A stretch of 64,000 nucleotides of DNA from Calditrichota bacterium (GTDB lineage: Bacteria; Calditrichota; Calditrichia; Calditrichales; Calditrichaceae), in assembly GCA_024278755.1 (NCBI GenBank), contig JAJRSO010000038.1, forward strand, positions 124,001 through 188,000, read 5' to 3'. Shown here piece by piece: positions 9,014 through 18,272 of the stretch. The notes below the pieces were generated by a model. The model saw only the letters and a program-made list of their open reading frames with translations. It did not search any database and was not told the origin of the DNA. Positions within the stretch are counted from its first letter, which is position 1; the number at the start of each line of letters is the position of its first letter. A program made the translations under genes and the position numbers.

Positions 9014-9073
9014 ATTCTTCACTCCTCGTAATGACGCTCAACCCTCGTCATTGCGAGCGAAAGCGAAGCAATC
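9014..9073. repeat. Head-to-head REP-like pair in the 8846-9278 intergenic region
   Basis: CGTCATTGCGAGCGAAAGCG followed by AAGCAATC (9046-9073) faces an inverted, diverged copy at 9014-9036, whose reverse complement reads CGTCATTACGAGGAGTGAAG. The motif CGTCATTGCGAG...GAAGCAATC is a widely seen interspersed intergenic repeat type. Elsewhere in 8846-9278 I see only A/T-rich DNA and the ribosome-binding site (AGGAGA) of the next gene. Confidence 0.55.
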
Positions 9074-9278
9074 TTACGCAAATAGCTGAGCTAAAGAAAT
9101 AATCATAAAATCATATTTAGTGTTTTGTTTTTAAGAAACATTTCGTAGTTTTTGGGCAAACAAGAACTGCCTGTACTTTTTCTATTCTGAAGCTCAATTT
9201 TGTTTTTAATTTTCTCAACATGTTCGGGTGTTGCCAGGTCCCGAGTTATCCTGTTTTAATAAAAAAATAGGAGACCAT

Positions 9279-12200
9279 ATGAAACGTAACCTGATTATAA
9301 TTTCTATTCTTTTTTGTGTCGTGATTATTCTATCTGGTTTTTTGCCAGAAAACTTTCAGAAAAAGACACAGCCCACAGATTATAAAATGGGCGATTACAG
9401 CCTGTTAAATATTAATAACCTGACCACATGGGGATATAAAAAAGGCGGGATTGGTTCAACACCGGATGGTGATGCGGGCGTTTTTTATCCCGCTGGAAGC
9501 AGTACCGTGATTTTTACATCCGGTCTGATCTGGGGAGGATACATACACGATCCCAATCCGGATTTACCAAACTACAGATTCGGTGGACAGGGATACGAGC
9601 TATCTACCGTTGGAGGACGCGTTATTTCACTTGGGAATGCGCAGGACCCGGCGGATGAGTCGGTTCGTATTTACCGTATCCGGAAGGACTGGCAGTCTCT
9701 TCAAACGGATGACCCAGAATTAAAAGCAGAGGCTTTAATGCTGGTGGAACATGGTTTTACCCGTGATACCGTTAACTTAGTGCAAAAAATTATAGATCAG
9801 TATCAAAAAGACTGGCAGGAATGGCCCGCAGCATACGGCGCCCCCTTTTATGATATGAATAAAAATGGTATTTACAAACCCGATTTGGGTGAAACGCCAG
9901 GATTGGCCGATGCGGATCAGGTTTTATGGTTAGTCGTTAATGATTTGGATGAAAAGCATACGCATAATTTCTGCGATTGTCCACCCATTGGTCTGGAAAT
10001 CCAGCAAACAGTGTGGGGATACGACCAACCCGGTCTCCCGCTTGGTCAAACCAGCTTCCAACGTTGGCGTATTATAAATAAATCGGGTTTCCCAATTGAT
10101 TCTATATACGCGGGAATGTTTGTTGATCCGGATATTGGTGATTATTCGAATGATTTGGTCGGATGTGATACGACTTTACAGGCTGGGTTTGCCTACAATG
10201 CGTATCAGGACGATCAATTATTTACCCCTTTTGGAATCTATCCGCCAGCTATTGGGTATCAATTAGTACAGGGTCCCATCATCCACGCTCCCGGAGCAAA
10301 CGCTTTTTTTAATTCTAAATTCAAACATGATTATAAAAATCTGCCATTAAAGGCATTCAGTTACTCTGGTTTATCGAGCAGCATCTCTGATTTAGATTTA
10401 CCATCATATACTTATGGAATAAATCTCTATCATATGTTACGTGGTTTTACAAGAAGTGGTGATCTGGAAATCAAAAATCCATATATCCATAAATCCGGGC
10501 CGGATAAGGGGAAATATACAAAATTTCCACTGTCGGGCAACCCCTTGTTGCAAAGCGGTGATGTGGATAATACGGGTGATAATTGGGAACCGGGTGACCG
10601 GCGTTTTATCATGGGCAGCGGCCCGTTTTCCATGGCGCCCGGTGATACCCAGGAGGTGGTGTATGCGCTAATTGGCGGACTCGGTAACGCCCTTTATCCC
10701 TATTGTGTGGAAGAGCTGAAGCTCAATGCCCGGTATATTCAAAACATGTATCCCGAATTAGACGGTTTAAACGATCCCTTTCCGCAGACCAAAGTAAATG
10801 CGCTATCCAATAAAAACAGAGTGACGCTGGAATGGGGCAGTGATACGGCATTAACAAAGGAAATCGAACAAAATCAGCGAGACGGAATTTACCGTTTTGA
10901 GGGATATAATATTTATCAGCTCCCGTCGCCAGAGGCGTCGGACAACCAGGCTATTTTAATTGAAAGCATCGATTCGGAAGACGGGCCGGCCGGCATATTT
11001 GGTTATAAAAGAGATCCTTTTACGGGCATTTTTTCTAACAAACTGCTTGTAAACGGCTCCAACAGCGGAATCCGTCACTATACAACAATTGAACTGGATT
11101 ATTTTACGAATCAGCCCTTTCAGCCGGGACAAACCTATACCTTTGCTGTAAGTGCTTACCGCTATATCCCAAAAGCGGAAACCCCTTTTCCCATTATTGA
11201 ATCCAAATTAACGCGAATTAATGTTTTAATACACGAGTTTAATCCGGGATACTCTGCACAAACCGGACAGGAGATCGAAGTGCAGCATTCCGGCTTTTCC
11301 ACGGGATATGTAAAAGCCGTTGTGGTGAATCCTGCAGCTCTAACCGGTCATACCTACCGGGTTTCTTTTAATGAAGAAGAGCGCTGGACACTGAGAGATT
11401 TAAGCACAGGTGAGGTAAAGCTGACAAACCGGGAAAATATTTCCGGCGATGAAAACTTTCCCATCATAGATGGAATTATGCCGGTTGTATGGGGGCCTTC
11501 TGAATCCGGGCAGTTAAAAATGGACTGGGATTTCCATGACCCGCATCTTGGTGTTATAGAATATGACTGGGGCGGACAGGTCTTGAATGGTGGCATTGGT
11601 CTTGGAGCAGACTTTTTTGGCAGTACCGTTCCAAACGATTCCTTAATCCCGGTACGGATTGAATTTCAGATGCAAAACCAAGTCGAACAGAATGGCTGGG
11701 CCGGACAGGGGGCCGTCTATCTTAACGATTCCAGTTACACGTATATCGGCGTCGGGAACCTTCCTGTAAAAGCGTTTGATATTCGTAGACCCGATCAACC
11801 GCGCAGACTGAATATTTGTTTTACGGAAAATTCTGAGACATCAAACCGCACCTGGGATATGGGCTGGGACGGTACACAATTCCCGGATGAACGCGGGGCC
11901 GATGAATATTTATTTATAATGAACAGTTCCTATAACACCGGCAATTCGTATGACAATGGTCATAAAGGAACCAGCGAAGATGTTTTATACGCGCTTTGGT
12001 TAAGGCAAGGTTATGGACACAGCTATTTAGAAGATTATGGCGTTTTTGATATTCTGCCCAGCAGGCGTCTTCTTCCACAGGATAGTTATGTTTTTAGCGC
12101 ACCGGAACCACCGAATCTGCCTACGAAATTTAAGCTTCTTCCGGCCTATCCCAATCCGTTTAACGGAAGCGTGCGTTTTCGTTTTCGTATCCCTAATCAG

Positions 12201-12353
12201 GCAAAAGTGAAAATTGAGTTGTATGATATTAACGGCCGACACGTTGCGCATATTTTCGACAAAAAGCTGGAGCAAGGAACGCATTCCATCTCCTGGCGTC
12301 CAGAGGATTTGGCAAGTGGAATGTATTTTTATAAAGTGGCTTTCTGCGGATAG
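9279..12353 (+). CDS. Large secreted protein with C-terminal sorting (T9SS-type) domain, paralogue 1; tail probably frameshifted
   Basis: 1024 residues from the ATG at 9279 (AGGAGA 4 nt upstream); a start at 9228 would add 17 residues before the signal peptide MKRNLIIISILFCVVIILSG. No enzyme domain is recognised. Segments shared with the next gene include VRIYRIRKDWQ, QYQKDWQEWP, GAPFYD, GETPGLADADQVLW, GDRRFIMGSGPFSMAPGDTQ and fibronectin-III-like stretches (TYTFAVSAYRY). The last 85 residues begin KFKLLPAYPNPFNGSVRFRF, the FlgD-Ig/Por-type sorting domain used for type IX secretion. The frame ends abruptly in FYKVAFCG. Removing one T from the TTT at 12341-12343 would continue as VASADSIKWEKLS to NKCRMFII, ending at 12423 with a KxRMxxI-like tail. 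So the terminal strand of the sorting signal is probably lost by a frameshift or a base-calling error. Function unknown; likely surface-exposed. Confidence 0.85.
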   Translation: MKRNLIIISILFCVVIILSGFLPENFQKKTQPTDYKMGDYSLLNINNLTTWGYKKGGIGSTPDGDAGVFYPAGSSTVIFTSGLIWGGYIHDPNPDLPNYRFGGQGYELSTVGGRVISLGNAQDPADESVRIYRIRKDWQSLQTDDPELKAEALMLVEHGFTRDTVNLVQKIIDQYQKDWQEWPAAYGAPFYDMNKNGIYKPDLGETPGLADADQVLWLVVNDLDEKHTHNFCDCPPIGLEIQQTVWGYDQPGLPLGQTSFQRWRIINKSGFPIDSIYAGMFVDPDIGDYSNDLVGCDTTLQAGFAYNAYQDDQLFTPFGIYPPAIGYQLVQGPIIHAPGANAFFNSKFKHDYKNLPLKAFSYSGLSSSISDLDLPSYTYGINLYHMLRGFTRSGDLEIKNPYIHKSGPDKGKYTKFPLSGNPLLQSGDVDNTGDNWEPGDRRFIMGSGPFSMAPGDTQEVVYALIGGLGNALYPYCVEELKLNARYIQNMYPELDGLNDPFPQTKVNALSNKNRVTLEWGSDTALTKEIEQNQRDGIYRFEGYNIYQLPSPEASDNQAILIESIDSEDGPAGIFGYKRDPFTGIFSNKLLVNGSNSGIRHYTTIELDYFTNQPFQPGQTYTFAVSAYRYIPKAETPFPIIESKLTRINVLIHEFNPGYSAQTGQEIEVQHSGFSTGYVKAVVVNPAALTGHTYRVSFNEEERWTLRDLSTGEVKLTNRENISGDENFPIIDGIMPVVWGPSESGQLKMDWDFHDPHLGVIEYDWGGQVLNGGIGLGADFFGSTVPNDSLIPVRIEFQMQNQVEQNGWAGQGAVYLNDSSYTYIGVGNLPVKAFDIRRPDQPRRLNICFTENSETSNRTWDMGWDGTQFPDERGADEYLFIMNSSYNTGNSYDNGHKGTSEDVLYALWLRQGYGHSYLEDYGVFDILPSRRLLPQDSYVFSAPEPPNLPTKFKLLPAYPNPFNGSVRFRFRIPNQAKVKIELYDINGRHVAHIFDKKLEQGTHSISWRPEDLASGMYFYKVAFCG

Positions 12354-12568
12354 TATAAAATGGGAAAAATTATCTACATCAAATAAAACAGGTTTAAATA
12401 AATGCCGGATGTTTATCATATAAAAAATAAATATCATGACTATGTCCTTAGTTCTGAAAAAAGATTCATTCACTTTTCACCTAATATTCGCTCAACTTAG
12501 GTTACACCAGAAAAAGGTTGGTTTACTAAGCTAAAGTACTAATGAAAAAACGTTTTACAGGAATGCAT

Positions 12569-15500
12569 ATGAATTATCGTATTGGTTTTGTTTTCACTCT
12601 GTTGGGAATGTTCATAATCCTGACGTCTTTTTTACCGGAAAATTTAAAAAAAACTGAATCCCCGGCCTTTGGAAGCGACGGTCACCGCACGTTTTATAAC
12701 ATAAATAATATTAATGGTATTATTTATTACAATGGTGAATCCGGACAATCGCTCAATGGGGAAGGAGGCATTTTATATCCGGCAGGCAGCGCCGCTATTG
12801 GTTTCGCCGAAGGTGTATTGTGGGGAGGGTATGTGAACGATCCCGACCCAAACCGGGTAAAACTAAGAATCGGGGGACAAATGTATTTAGCTGGTACCAC
12901 TCCCGGCCGAATCATTTCTCCGGGTGTTGCGCAGGATTCGCAGGATGAAAGAGTCCGTATTTACCGAATCCGCAAAGACTGGCAAACGTTAAAACCGGAC
13001 GATCCGCTGATATTAGATGAGATTGAACTGATACGCGGAATGGGATTTTCTGTTGATTCCTCTACTATCGGCCAGGAGATCGTTGACCAATATCAAAAAG
13101 ACTGGCAGGAATGGCCGGTTGACTATGGCGCGCCGTTTTACGATTTGAATCATAACGGCATTTATGAACCCGGCCTTGGTGAAACGCCTGGCCTGGCCGG
13201 AGCCGATCAGGTACTTTGGTTTGTTACAAATGATTTAAATGAAAACGTTACCTTTTACTTTAGTGGCTCTCCATCGATGGGTCTGGAACTTCAGGTTAGC
13301 CTCTGGGGCTATGATCAACCTGACCTGCCGCTGGGACAGGCCACGTTTAGGCGTTACCGCCTTATTAATAAATCTGCTTTTCAGATTGATTCCATGTATA
13401 TCGGAATGTTTTCGGATCCGGATATTGGAAATTATGTAGATGACTATGTGGGCTGTGATTCCATTTTAGAGCTTGGCTATGCTTATAACTCTGCTGAAAC
13501 AGATATTCAATTCGATCCTTTTAATCTTTATCCGCCGGCAGCAGGATATCAGCTGTTACAAGGACCGATTGTTCCCTCTGCCGGAGACAAAGCGCTGTTT
13601 GATTTTAAACAAAAGGTTGGCTTTAAAAATCTTTCTCTTAAAGCATTTAGTTATATCCCTACCAGAGATATCGGTGGTTTACCGGATTACCGGAAAATTG
13701 GTATTATGAATTACAACTCCCTGAGAGGATATTTTGAATCGGCAAATATGGCGAATCTTGATCCTTATTTCCATCGTTCCGGTCCCGATAAAGGGGAAAT
13801 TACCAAATTTCCGCTTTCGGGAGACCCGGTATCCGGAACGGGAGATATCGATGGCGAAGGTGAAAACCCACCTCCGGGTGACCGTCGTTTTATTATGGGC
13901 AGCGGGCCCTTTTCCATGGCACCCGGAGACACGCAGGAGGTGGTTTATGCTCAGATCGGCGGAATTGGAACAAAATGGAAAAATTATTGCGTTGAAATTT
14001 TAAAAACCAATGCCCGCTACATAAAAGAAATTTATCCCCACTTTCCCCTGATTTCGCAATTTAAAATTAAACCGCATCTCAGCGCTTCTTCCCGGGACGG
14101 GTACATAAGTCTAAATTGGGGAAATAATCCGCAATTTACGGAACTGCTTGAAGCGGATAATCCTGAAGGAAATTTTTCCTTTGAAGGCTATAAGGTCTGG
14201 CAACTGCCTTCGGAAGAAGCGGCCGACGCTGAGGCTGTTTTACTGGCAACGTATGACAAGGAGAGTGCGCCGGGAAATATTTATGGAAAATATCTCGATG
14301 AAGATTTCGGATATTATATTACAATTCCCTACGCCTTCGGAACTAATTCCGGTATTCAGCGCTATTTTATCGTTCAAAGGGATTATTTTGACGAAGACAC
14401 GTTTATCGACGGAAAAAAATATACGTTCGCCGTCTCAGCTTACCGTTATTCTCCGGATCCGGCTCTGCCATTTCCGGTAATTGAATCGGGTTTAGCGCGG
14501 ATAACGGTTGTGGCCCACGGCTCCAATCCAGGCTACAGCGCTGAAATCGGGGCGGAACTGCCGGTCAGCCATCTGGGAAAAAGCAGCGGAACCGTTTCTG
14601 CAAAGGTAATTGACCCGGGGCTGCTCACCGGAAACCACTATAAAGTTTCCTTTGATCAAAATGCGAATTGGTCCGTAACTGATTTGGATTTGAATGAAGT
14701 TAAGATTTCCGATCAGAGCAACCAGAGCGGCAATTCGGCCTATCCTGTAATCGACGGCCTGCTCATTACCGTATTCGGCCCGGATAGCAATGATATTGGT
14801 GATTGGAACGATACCGTTCATTCCGATTCGTTTCGTGTCTCAGGAGTGGACTGGGGCGGTCGTCTGCTAAACGGGGGACTGGATCTCGGAGAACTCTTTT
14901 TAGGAAGCACGATCAAAAGAGAAGAATTGGAACCGGTGCGGCTGGAATTCCAATCGCTCGAATCGATCCGGGCAAATGGATTTATTAGCGATGGCGCGGT
15001 GTACCGGAAAGATTTGGATTATAGTTTTAGCGGAATCGGAAAGCTGCCCATTGCCGCCTACAGTTTAAGCGATTCGCTGCATCCCCGCCGCCTGAATATC
15101 TGTTTTTCGGAAATGTATATTCCGGATTCATTAAATCCGAATTTAACCTGGGATATGGGTTGTGATTATGAATCAAAGCCCGGCCCAAAAGGGGGATACG
15201 AAGCGCTGTTTATTATGAAAAGCGATTACGATGGCGGACAGAATTACAATAATCTGCATAAAGGCGTAAACTCGGATGTGCTGTATGTGCTTTGGTTAAA
15301 GATAGAGCCATCATACAGTGCGTTAAATGAGGGTTACCGGTTTGCGATTGGGGCACAACTTAAAAACACACCCGAAGATGTTTTCACGTTCAGCGCTCCG
15401 GGAGAAGCAAATGTTCCCGCAAAATTCAGATTATATCAAAACTATCCTAACCCTTTTAATAATCAAACGACCATACGCTACTGGATTGAAAACAAGACAA

Positions 15501-15682
15501 AGGTACAGTTGGATGTTTATAATATGCTGGGACAAAAAGTGGCTGCTCTGGTGAACCGCGTGCAGGAGCAGGGCGAATATTTTGTTAAGTGGAGTCCCCC
15601 AAAAGGCGCCAGCGGGATATATTTTTATCAAATCAAAACAGACAAAACGGTAAAAACTAAAAAAATGGTTTTGGTTCATTAA
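12569..15682 (+). CDS. Large secreted protein with C-terminal sorting (T9SS-type) domain, paralogue 2
   Basis: 1037 residues from the ATG at 12569, chosen because ACAGGA lies upstream at normal spacing and a signal peptide follows directly (MNYRIGFVFTLLGMFIILTS); the ATG at 12542 has no ribosome-binding site. Collinear with the preceding gene over its whole length, so the pair is a tandem duplication: both share FLPEN after the signal peptide, RIYRIRKDWQ, the QKDWQEWP block, GDRRFIMGSGPFSMAPGDTQ and HKG-(V/T)-(N/S)-(S/E)-DVLY. Unlike its neighbour it has an intact sorting domain: NYPNPFNNQTTIRYWI, ending TVKTKKMVLVH. No catalytic motif recognised. The next gene starts 13 nt after the stop and ends in the same peptide, suggesting one transcription unit of secreted proteins. 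Confidence 0.87.
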   Translation: MNYRIGFVFTLLGMFIILTSFLPENLKKTESPAFGSDGHRTFYNINNINGIIYYNGESGQSLNGEGGILYPAGSAAIGFAEGVLWGGYVNDPDPNRVKLRIGGQMYLAGTTPGRIISPGVAQDSQDERVRIYRIRKDWQTLKPDDPLILDEIELIRGMGFSVDSSTIGQEIVDQYQKDWQEWPVDYGAPFYDLNHNGIYEPGLGETPGLAGADQVLWFVTNDLNENVTFYFSGSPSMGLELQVSLWGYDQPDLPLGQATFRRYRLINKSAFQIDSMYIGMFSDPDIGNYVDDYVGCDSILELGYAYNSAETDIQFDPFNLYPPAAGYQLLQGPIVPSAGDKALFDFKQKVGFKNLSLKAFSYIPTRDIGGLPDYRKIGIMNYNSLRGYFESANMANLDPYFHRSGPDKGEITKFPLSGDPVSGTGDIDGEGENPPPGDRRFIMGSGPFSMAPGDTQEVVYAQIGGIGTKWKNYCVEILKTNARYIKEIYPHFPLISQFKIKPHLSASSRDGYISLNWGNNPQFTELLEADNPEGNFSFEGYKVWQLPSEEAADAEAVLLATYDKESAPGNIYGKYLDEDFGYYITIPYAFGTNSGIQRYFIVQRDYFDEDTFIDGKKYTFAVSAYRYSPDPALPFPVIESGLARITVVAHGSNPGYSAEIGAELPVSHLGKSSGTVSAKVIDPGLLTGNHYKVSFDQNANWSVTDLDLNEVKISDQSNQSGNSAYPVIDGLLITVFGPDSNDIGDWNDTVHSDSFRVSGVDWGGRLLNGGLDLGELFLGSTIKREELEPVRLEFQSLESIRANGFISDGAVYRKDLDYSFSGIGKLPIAAYSLSDSLHPRRLNICFSEMYIPDSLNPNLTWDMGCDYESKPGPKGGYEALFIMKSDYDGGQNYNNLHKGVNSDVLYVLWLKIEPSYSALNEGYRFAIGAQLKNTPEDVFTFSAPGEANVPAKFRLYQNYPNPFNNQTTIRYWIENKTKVQLDVYNMLGQKVAALVNRVQEQGEYFVKWSPPKGASGIYFYQIKTDKTVKTKKMVLVH

Positions 15683-15694
15683 AGGATTCTTAAA

Positions 15695-17426
15695 ATGCGA
15701 AAAATGAAATCAACAGTTGGGCTGATTTTCCTTCTGCTTACCATATCCTTGTCTTCAGCCGGCGCGCAGAGAAGTGAATACCTTCCTTTCAAGGACCGAA
15801 TCCCGCCGAATTTCCGAGGACAAAAAGAAAGGCTTCCCGAAAACGATCTTCGCTTCCAAGCCAGCCGGGCGGATAAAGCATACAGCATAAACGGTATTGC
15901 CGAAGACTGGTCTCTTGTTCCGGATTTTGGAATGGTTCCATCCGATGACTGGGCCGCCGCCATAACAACGGATCAAAAAAATAATGTCTACCTCGCTGGT
16001 TCCAGTACGGCTGCCGGCTTTGGCTTGGATATCAGCCTGGTAAAATATGATGCTGCGGGGCAGGAGCTTTGGGCAGCTGTTTATGACAGTCCCGCCGGAT
16101 TGGATGACAAAGCGGTTAACGTTTTTATCGGAAGCGACGGTGCCGTGTATTTAGCAGGAAAAAGTTACAGTAAGTGGAATCAGAGCAGCGCCCTTCTTCT
16201 TAAATATGATACGGAAGGAAATTTGCTGTGGGATAAACAGTACGACAATCTCGGAGATGAATTAATGTATGCCGAGATGAATAACGATCATTATATTGTG
16301 TTTGGTGCAGAGTGCAGGAACGGGCTGCAAACCAGTAAACTGGATACCAGCGGACAGGTGTTCTGGTCGGATTTATACGAAAGCAAAGGTGAATTAGGAA
16401 ATTATTACAATACCTTAGTAACCGATAAAGCAGGAAACACCTATGCCAACGGATTCATTCGGGATCCGAATGAACGTCCTGTAACGGTGGTCCTAAAATA
16501 TGATCAAAACGGGCAGTTAGTCTGGGCCGCTATATTTAATGAGAACGATGCCGGTTACTGCAATTTCGGAAATATGGCAGTTGATAAAGAGGGCAATGCC
16601 GTAATTTGCGGGAGCGATAAAAATTCTGATAAAATGGTTGTGACTAAAATTGACAGCAGCGGCAGTTTGCTGTGGTCAGCAGTTTATACGGACCCGTTTC
16701 TTAATTATGTGCAGGGTCAAAAAGTAGTTCTGGATGGGCAGGGTTCTGCTTATGCGCTGGGAACATGCAAAACACATTTTAACTGGACAAGTGTGCTGGT
16801 AAAATACGATACCGAAGGCAACCAGCTTTGGGCCGTCCTATTTGACGACACGTATGAAAACCGACCAGCTGGGTAATTTATATGTCTGCGGCAGTGTTCA
16901 TTCTTCCACAGATGATATTGATGTGACCGTTGTAAAGTTTGATACGGACGGCAATTATAAATGGCAGGCGGTCTCCGGCGCCGGCCTGAACGGCTGGGAC
17001 TGGTTTAGTGATGCTGCCGTTACCAGCGAGGGAGATGTCTTTGTCACGGCTTCTTCAAAAACCGTGTCTGGCAGGCAGCGCTTTATCAGTCTGTTTAAAT
17101 ATGGGCAAAGCGGGAAAGACAGCGTGGAGTATGTGCTGCCGGAGCAGTTTTCATTAACGCAGAACGCGCCCAATCCCTTTAACAACCAAACCCTGCTGCG
17201 TTTTTCGGTGAAGAAGGAAATGCCGGTAAAAGTCAGCGTTTATAACTGCATCGGCCGGCGTGTTTTTTTTAAAAAATTAGGAGTGCTGCAACAGGGGAAC
17301 CATTCCGTTCATTTTAACGGTGCAAATCTGGCCAGCGGCGTTTATTATTATCGGATTGAAGCAGGAGGGACGGTAAAGACTAAAAAAATGGTTTTGGTGC
17401 ATTATAAAAGACCTATAAAATATTGA
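15695..17426 (+). pseudogene. Secreted beta-propeller (SBBP-like) repeat protein with sorting domain, broken by a frameshift
   Basis: Starts MRKMKSTVGLIFLLLTISLS with a signal peptide (AAAGGA 8 nt upstream of ATG 15695). At least six repeats of about 50 residues have the pattern KYD-x-x-G-x-x-x-W...D-x-x-G-x-x-Y-x-x-G, as in SBBP or Delta-60 propeller blades. The first frame stops at 16876 (FDDTYENRPAG). The repeat pattern resumes in another frame from about 16850 (KTDQLGNLYVCGSVH, then KFDTDGNYKWQAV) and runs to a sorting domain (NAPNPFNNQTLLRF, ending TVKTKKMVLVHYKRPIKY) at 17426. Compared with the other blades about a dozen residues are missing at the switch, so a small deletion rather than a single-base error is likely. 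The first product would lack its sorting domain and could not be surface-anchored. Confidence 0.8.
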
Positions 17427-17693
17427 CAAAAAAGAAACTAATCTGAAATCTGAGTTCGTTATTCTCCAATCGTTAATGAAATAAAATAATGACCAACGAT
17501 TAACGATTAACGAAGTACGATCAAACCAGGTCTTAGTTCATTCGAAAGAACGTTCGCCGGACTTTTACACCTGGAAGGATGGAATTCGTCTTTAACTAAA
17601 AAAACACAGTTAGAATATACATTTTTCGTATTCAGACAAGTGACGGATTTTTGCAGTCGAATAAGTGTATTTTAATCAAATAAGGAAGCCGGA

Positions 17694-18249
17694 ATTAAGC
17701 CCTTAATAAAGACATCCGAAGCGCTCTTTTATCTATTAGCAGGCAGCATTCTTTTTGTATATGGACAGGATGCCATTAGTACCGAAAGCGCTTTTTCAAA
17801 ACTAGATTCTGTGCAGAGAACGGTGATAATAGCTAAACAACTGGAGCGTCTGCCGCAGCGCGGTTTGGATGCGGTGCTGGAATTGCAGCCGGCCATAATC
17901 GTGCAGGACGGCGACATGCATATTTTGGGCGGGCGGGACGATGAAGCGGGTTTTTATCTCAATGGTCTGCCCATTACCGATCTCTTTACCGGCGTTTCGT
18001 TTATACATGACACCCCGAAGACAATTGGACAGATTGGTGTTTTCACAACCGGATATTCCGCTCCTTTCGGAGGCGCTAATCCGGGAATTATTAAAAATCG
18101 ATCCGCCTATTATAAGTTTTGCTTTCAGCGGTTATTCGGCAGAGAGAATTGTGGCCTACTACGGTGATTTTGGATTTAAAGGGCTTCTGCAAATGCCCAT
18201 TAAAATAGAAGAAGTAAGCGCTTTACTGGATACGATTCGACATCCTTAA
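17694..18249 (+). pseudogene. Chimeric pseudogene: TonB-dependent receptor N-terminus joined to a receiver-domain C-terminus
   Basis: After AAGGAAG the frame opens at an ATT (17694), perhaps a mutated ATG. It runs through a signal-like segment into a plug domain: RTVIIAKQLERLPQRGLDAV, then MHILGGRDDEAGFYLNGLPI, then FTTGYSAPFGGANPGII, the usual start of an outer-membrane receptor. Around 18085-18095 the homology ends. In another frame the text becomes LKIDPPIISFAFSGYSAERI, then YYGDFGFKGLLQMPIKIEEV, stopping at 18249: the last third of a response-regulator receiver domain as found at the end of hybrid histidine kinases. The conserved Lys before Pro is Met here. Like 8412-8845 this joins the head of one gene to the tail of another, on the same strand. 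Confidence 0.75.
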
Positions 18250-18270
18250 AAAGGGGCGAAAAGCCCCTTC
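18246..18270 (-). terminator. Rho-independent terminator of the peptidoglycan-sugar operon
   Basis: On the minus strand, stem AAGGGGC/GCCCCTT with loop TTTTC is followed by TTTAA, starting just after the permease stop codon. It overlaps the end of the preceding plus-strand pseudogene by a few bases. Confidence 0.8.
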
Positions 18271-18272
18271 AG

